Part shown: one piece after another, positions 4,951 through 5,171 of the stretch | Layout: each line of letters begins with the position of its first letter | Position numbering within the stretch: the stretch's first letter is position 1 | Made by a program: the position numbers and the translations under genes | The notes under the pieces: model-generated | Database searches by the model: none | What the model was told of the DNA's origin: nothing | What the model saw: the letters and a program-made list of their open reading frames with translations, nothing else | Assembly (NCBI GenBank): GCA_018812505.1 | Contig: JAHJDK010000005.1 | Span: 1-5,171 of the forward strand | Reading direction: 5' to 3' | Length of the DNA: 5,171 nt | DNA from: Nanobdellota archaeon | GTDB taxonomy: Archaea; Nanobdellota; Nanobdellia; Woesearchaeales; GCA-2686295

Positions 4951-4972
4951 CCCTCGCAAAATTGCCCTCGCA
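4951..4972 (-). repeat. Duplicated acceptor strand TGCGAGGG upstream of the tRNA
   Basis: TGCGAGGG occurs at 4958-4951 (the real 5' acceptor strand, G1 at 4957) and again 14 bases upstream at 4972-4965. The distal copy can pair perfectly with the 3' acceptor strand but is followed by C, not U8, and has no matching BHB, so it is taken as leader. Confidence 0.8.
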
Positions 4973-4999
4973 TTTAATATTTAGAAAAGGGTTTGATTG

Positions 5000-5009
5000 T
5001 TTTTAAAAA
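5000..5009 (-). promoter_or_regulatory. Probable TATA box of the tRNA-Leu gene
   Basis: TTTTTAAAAA is preceded on the minus strand by purine-rich GAAAGA, which resembles a BRE. A start about 25 bases on falls near 4979, giving a leader of about 22 bases that would include the distal TGCGAGGG copy. A second AT-rich box, TAAATATTAA, at 4974-4983 is closer, but its expected start would fall inside the tRNA. Confidence 0.4.
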
Positions 5010-5059
5010 TCTTTCTCTTTCTTTTTCACTTGTTTAAGATCGTAATCTGTTTACACTTC

Positions 5060-5066
5060 TTTAAAT
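5060..5066 (+). promoter_or_regulatory. TATA-like box before the partial gene at 5099
   Basis: TTTAAAT is centred about 26 bases before the ribosome binding site GGTGAT (5088-5093). That site complements the AUCACC at the end of archaeal 16S rRNA and lies six bases before the ATG when counted from GGTGA. Together they give a short leader and fix the start at 5099 rather than at the second ATG, 5105. Confidence 0.4.
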
Positions 5067-5098
5067 CTTGAAGTTTTTCTTCTTTTTGGTGATTTTTT

Positions 5099-5171
5099 AT
5101 GGGAATGTTGACTGAAAAGAAGAGAAAATGGATTATTAAACAGTTTAGAAGTGGCAGAAGTGCCACTTCTA
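5099..5171 (+). CDS. N-terminus of a gene cut by the window end, possibly a transposase or HTH protein
   Basis: Twenty-four codons are visible, starting MGMLTEKKRKWIIKQF and continuing R-S-G-R-S-A-T-S. The basic first helix followed by a Gly-Arg-Ser turn resembles the N-terminal helix-turn-helix of some transposases and integrases found in archaea. That is a resemblance from memory only, because the catalytic part is outside the window. A well-placed GGTGA before the ATG makes it a convincing gene start. The last 26 bases form a perfect inverted repeat within the reading frame. Confidence 0.5.
   Translation, partial: MGMLTEKKRKWIIKQFRSGRSATS
5146..5171. repeat. Perfect 11-bp inverted repeat at the window end
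   Basis: TAGAAGTGGCA (5146-5156) and its exact complement TGCCACTTCTA (5161-5171) are separated by GAAG. The arm ends with the last base of the window, so its true length cannot be seen. Confidence 0.85.

Larger units (their letters stand above)
4630..4957 (-). tRNA. tRNA-Leu(UAA) with three introns
   Basis: Four exons, read on the minus strand, are 4957-4950, 4920-4889, 4837-4806 and 4643-4630 (8, 32, 32 and 14 nt). Joined, they give an 86-nt class II tRNA: acceptor GCGAGGG paired with CCCUCGC, U8, D-arm GCA/UGC with the GG pair in the loop, anticodon stem CAGGA/UCCUG around loop CUUAAGA, a long variable arm, T-arm GUGGG-UUCAAAU-CCCAU, and discriminator A73. The anticodon UAA lies at 4892-4890. 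A long variable arm, A73 and this anticodon together identify leucine. Intron positions are 8/9, 37/38 and 59/60. Each junction can be drawn with BHB-type pairing for the archaeal splicing endonuclease: strict at 8/9, partly relaxed at the other two. All three must be removed for a working tRNA. CCA is not encoded. Confidence 0.95.

Noticed and set aside
4957..4971. Distal GCGAGGG (4965-4971) as the true tRNA 5' end
   Set aside because: It is followed by C instead of U8 and gives no BHB with the 3' splice site, while the proximal copy gives a strict one with three-base bulges and a four-pair central helix.
4749..5006. Open reading frame on the plus strand across the tRNA, and another on the minus strand at 4589-4816
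   Set aside because: Both lie over the tRNA exons and introns, have no ribosome binding site or recognisable product, and are explained by the RNA gene.

Overview
The window looks like a short stretch of archaeal chromosome. It is strongly AT-rich outside the tRNA gene. The protein genes lie behind archaeal TATA boxes (an exact TTTATATA at 2013-2020), several with the TATA centre only about 25 bases before the start codon, as in leaderless transcription. The one RNA gene is a tRNA-Leu interrupted by introns whose junctions fold as the bulge-helix-bulge (BHB) motif of archaeal tRNA splicing, and its 3' CCA is not encoded. Two predicted proteins begin with lipoprotein signal peptides. The AT bias, small lipoproteins, CYTH protein and ATP-grasp protein fit a DPANN-type archaeon (Woesearchaeota/Pacearchaeota-like), but that placement is inference.

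Layout. 1-100: two identical 40-base direct repeats, 60 bases apart, each holding a hairpin. 134-798 (minus): a two-gene unit of a small two-helix membrane protein and a small lipoprotein, coupled by an ATGA overlap. 799-883: a divergent promoter region. 884-1438 (plus): a thymidylate-kinase-like gene interrupted by one in-frame TAG. 1477-2007 (plus): a CYTH/CyaB-family protein ending in TAG TAA. 2052-3179 (plus): a larger lipoprotein with an acidic linker and two copies of a beta-rich domain. 3176-4555 (minus): an ATP-grasp-like protein with an apparently permuted motif order, overlapping the lipoprotein gene tail to tail by four bases. 4630-4957 (minus): tRNA-Leu(UAA). 5099-5171 (plus): the first 24 codons of a gene cut by the window end, possibly a transposase or HTH protein.

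The most notable element is the tRNA-Leu(UAA) gene. Its 86-nt mature sequence is spread over four exons separated by three introns, at positions 8/9 (29 nt), 37/38 (51 nt) and 59/60 (162 nt). Removing them rebuilds a normal class II leucine tRNA. The third intron is long, near 49% GC and packed with hairpins. The first intron's BHB uses the acceptor strand and the 5' leader. The leader carries a second copy of that acceptor strand, which could hold the 3' acceptor strand until splicing is done.

The protein genes do not form one evident pathway. The kinase-like and CYTH genes both act on, or are related to enzymes acting on, phosphorylated substrates and lie 38 bases apart. The remaining genes are envelope proteins, an unassigned ligase-like enzyme and a possible mobile-element gene.
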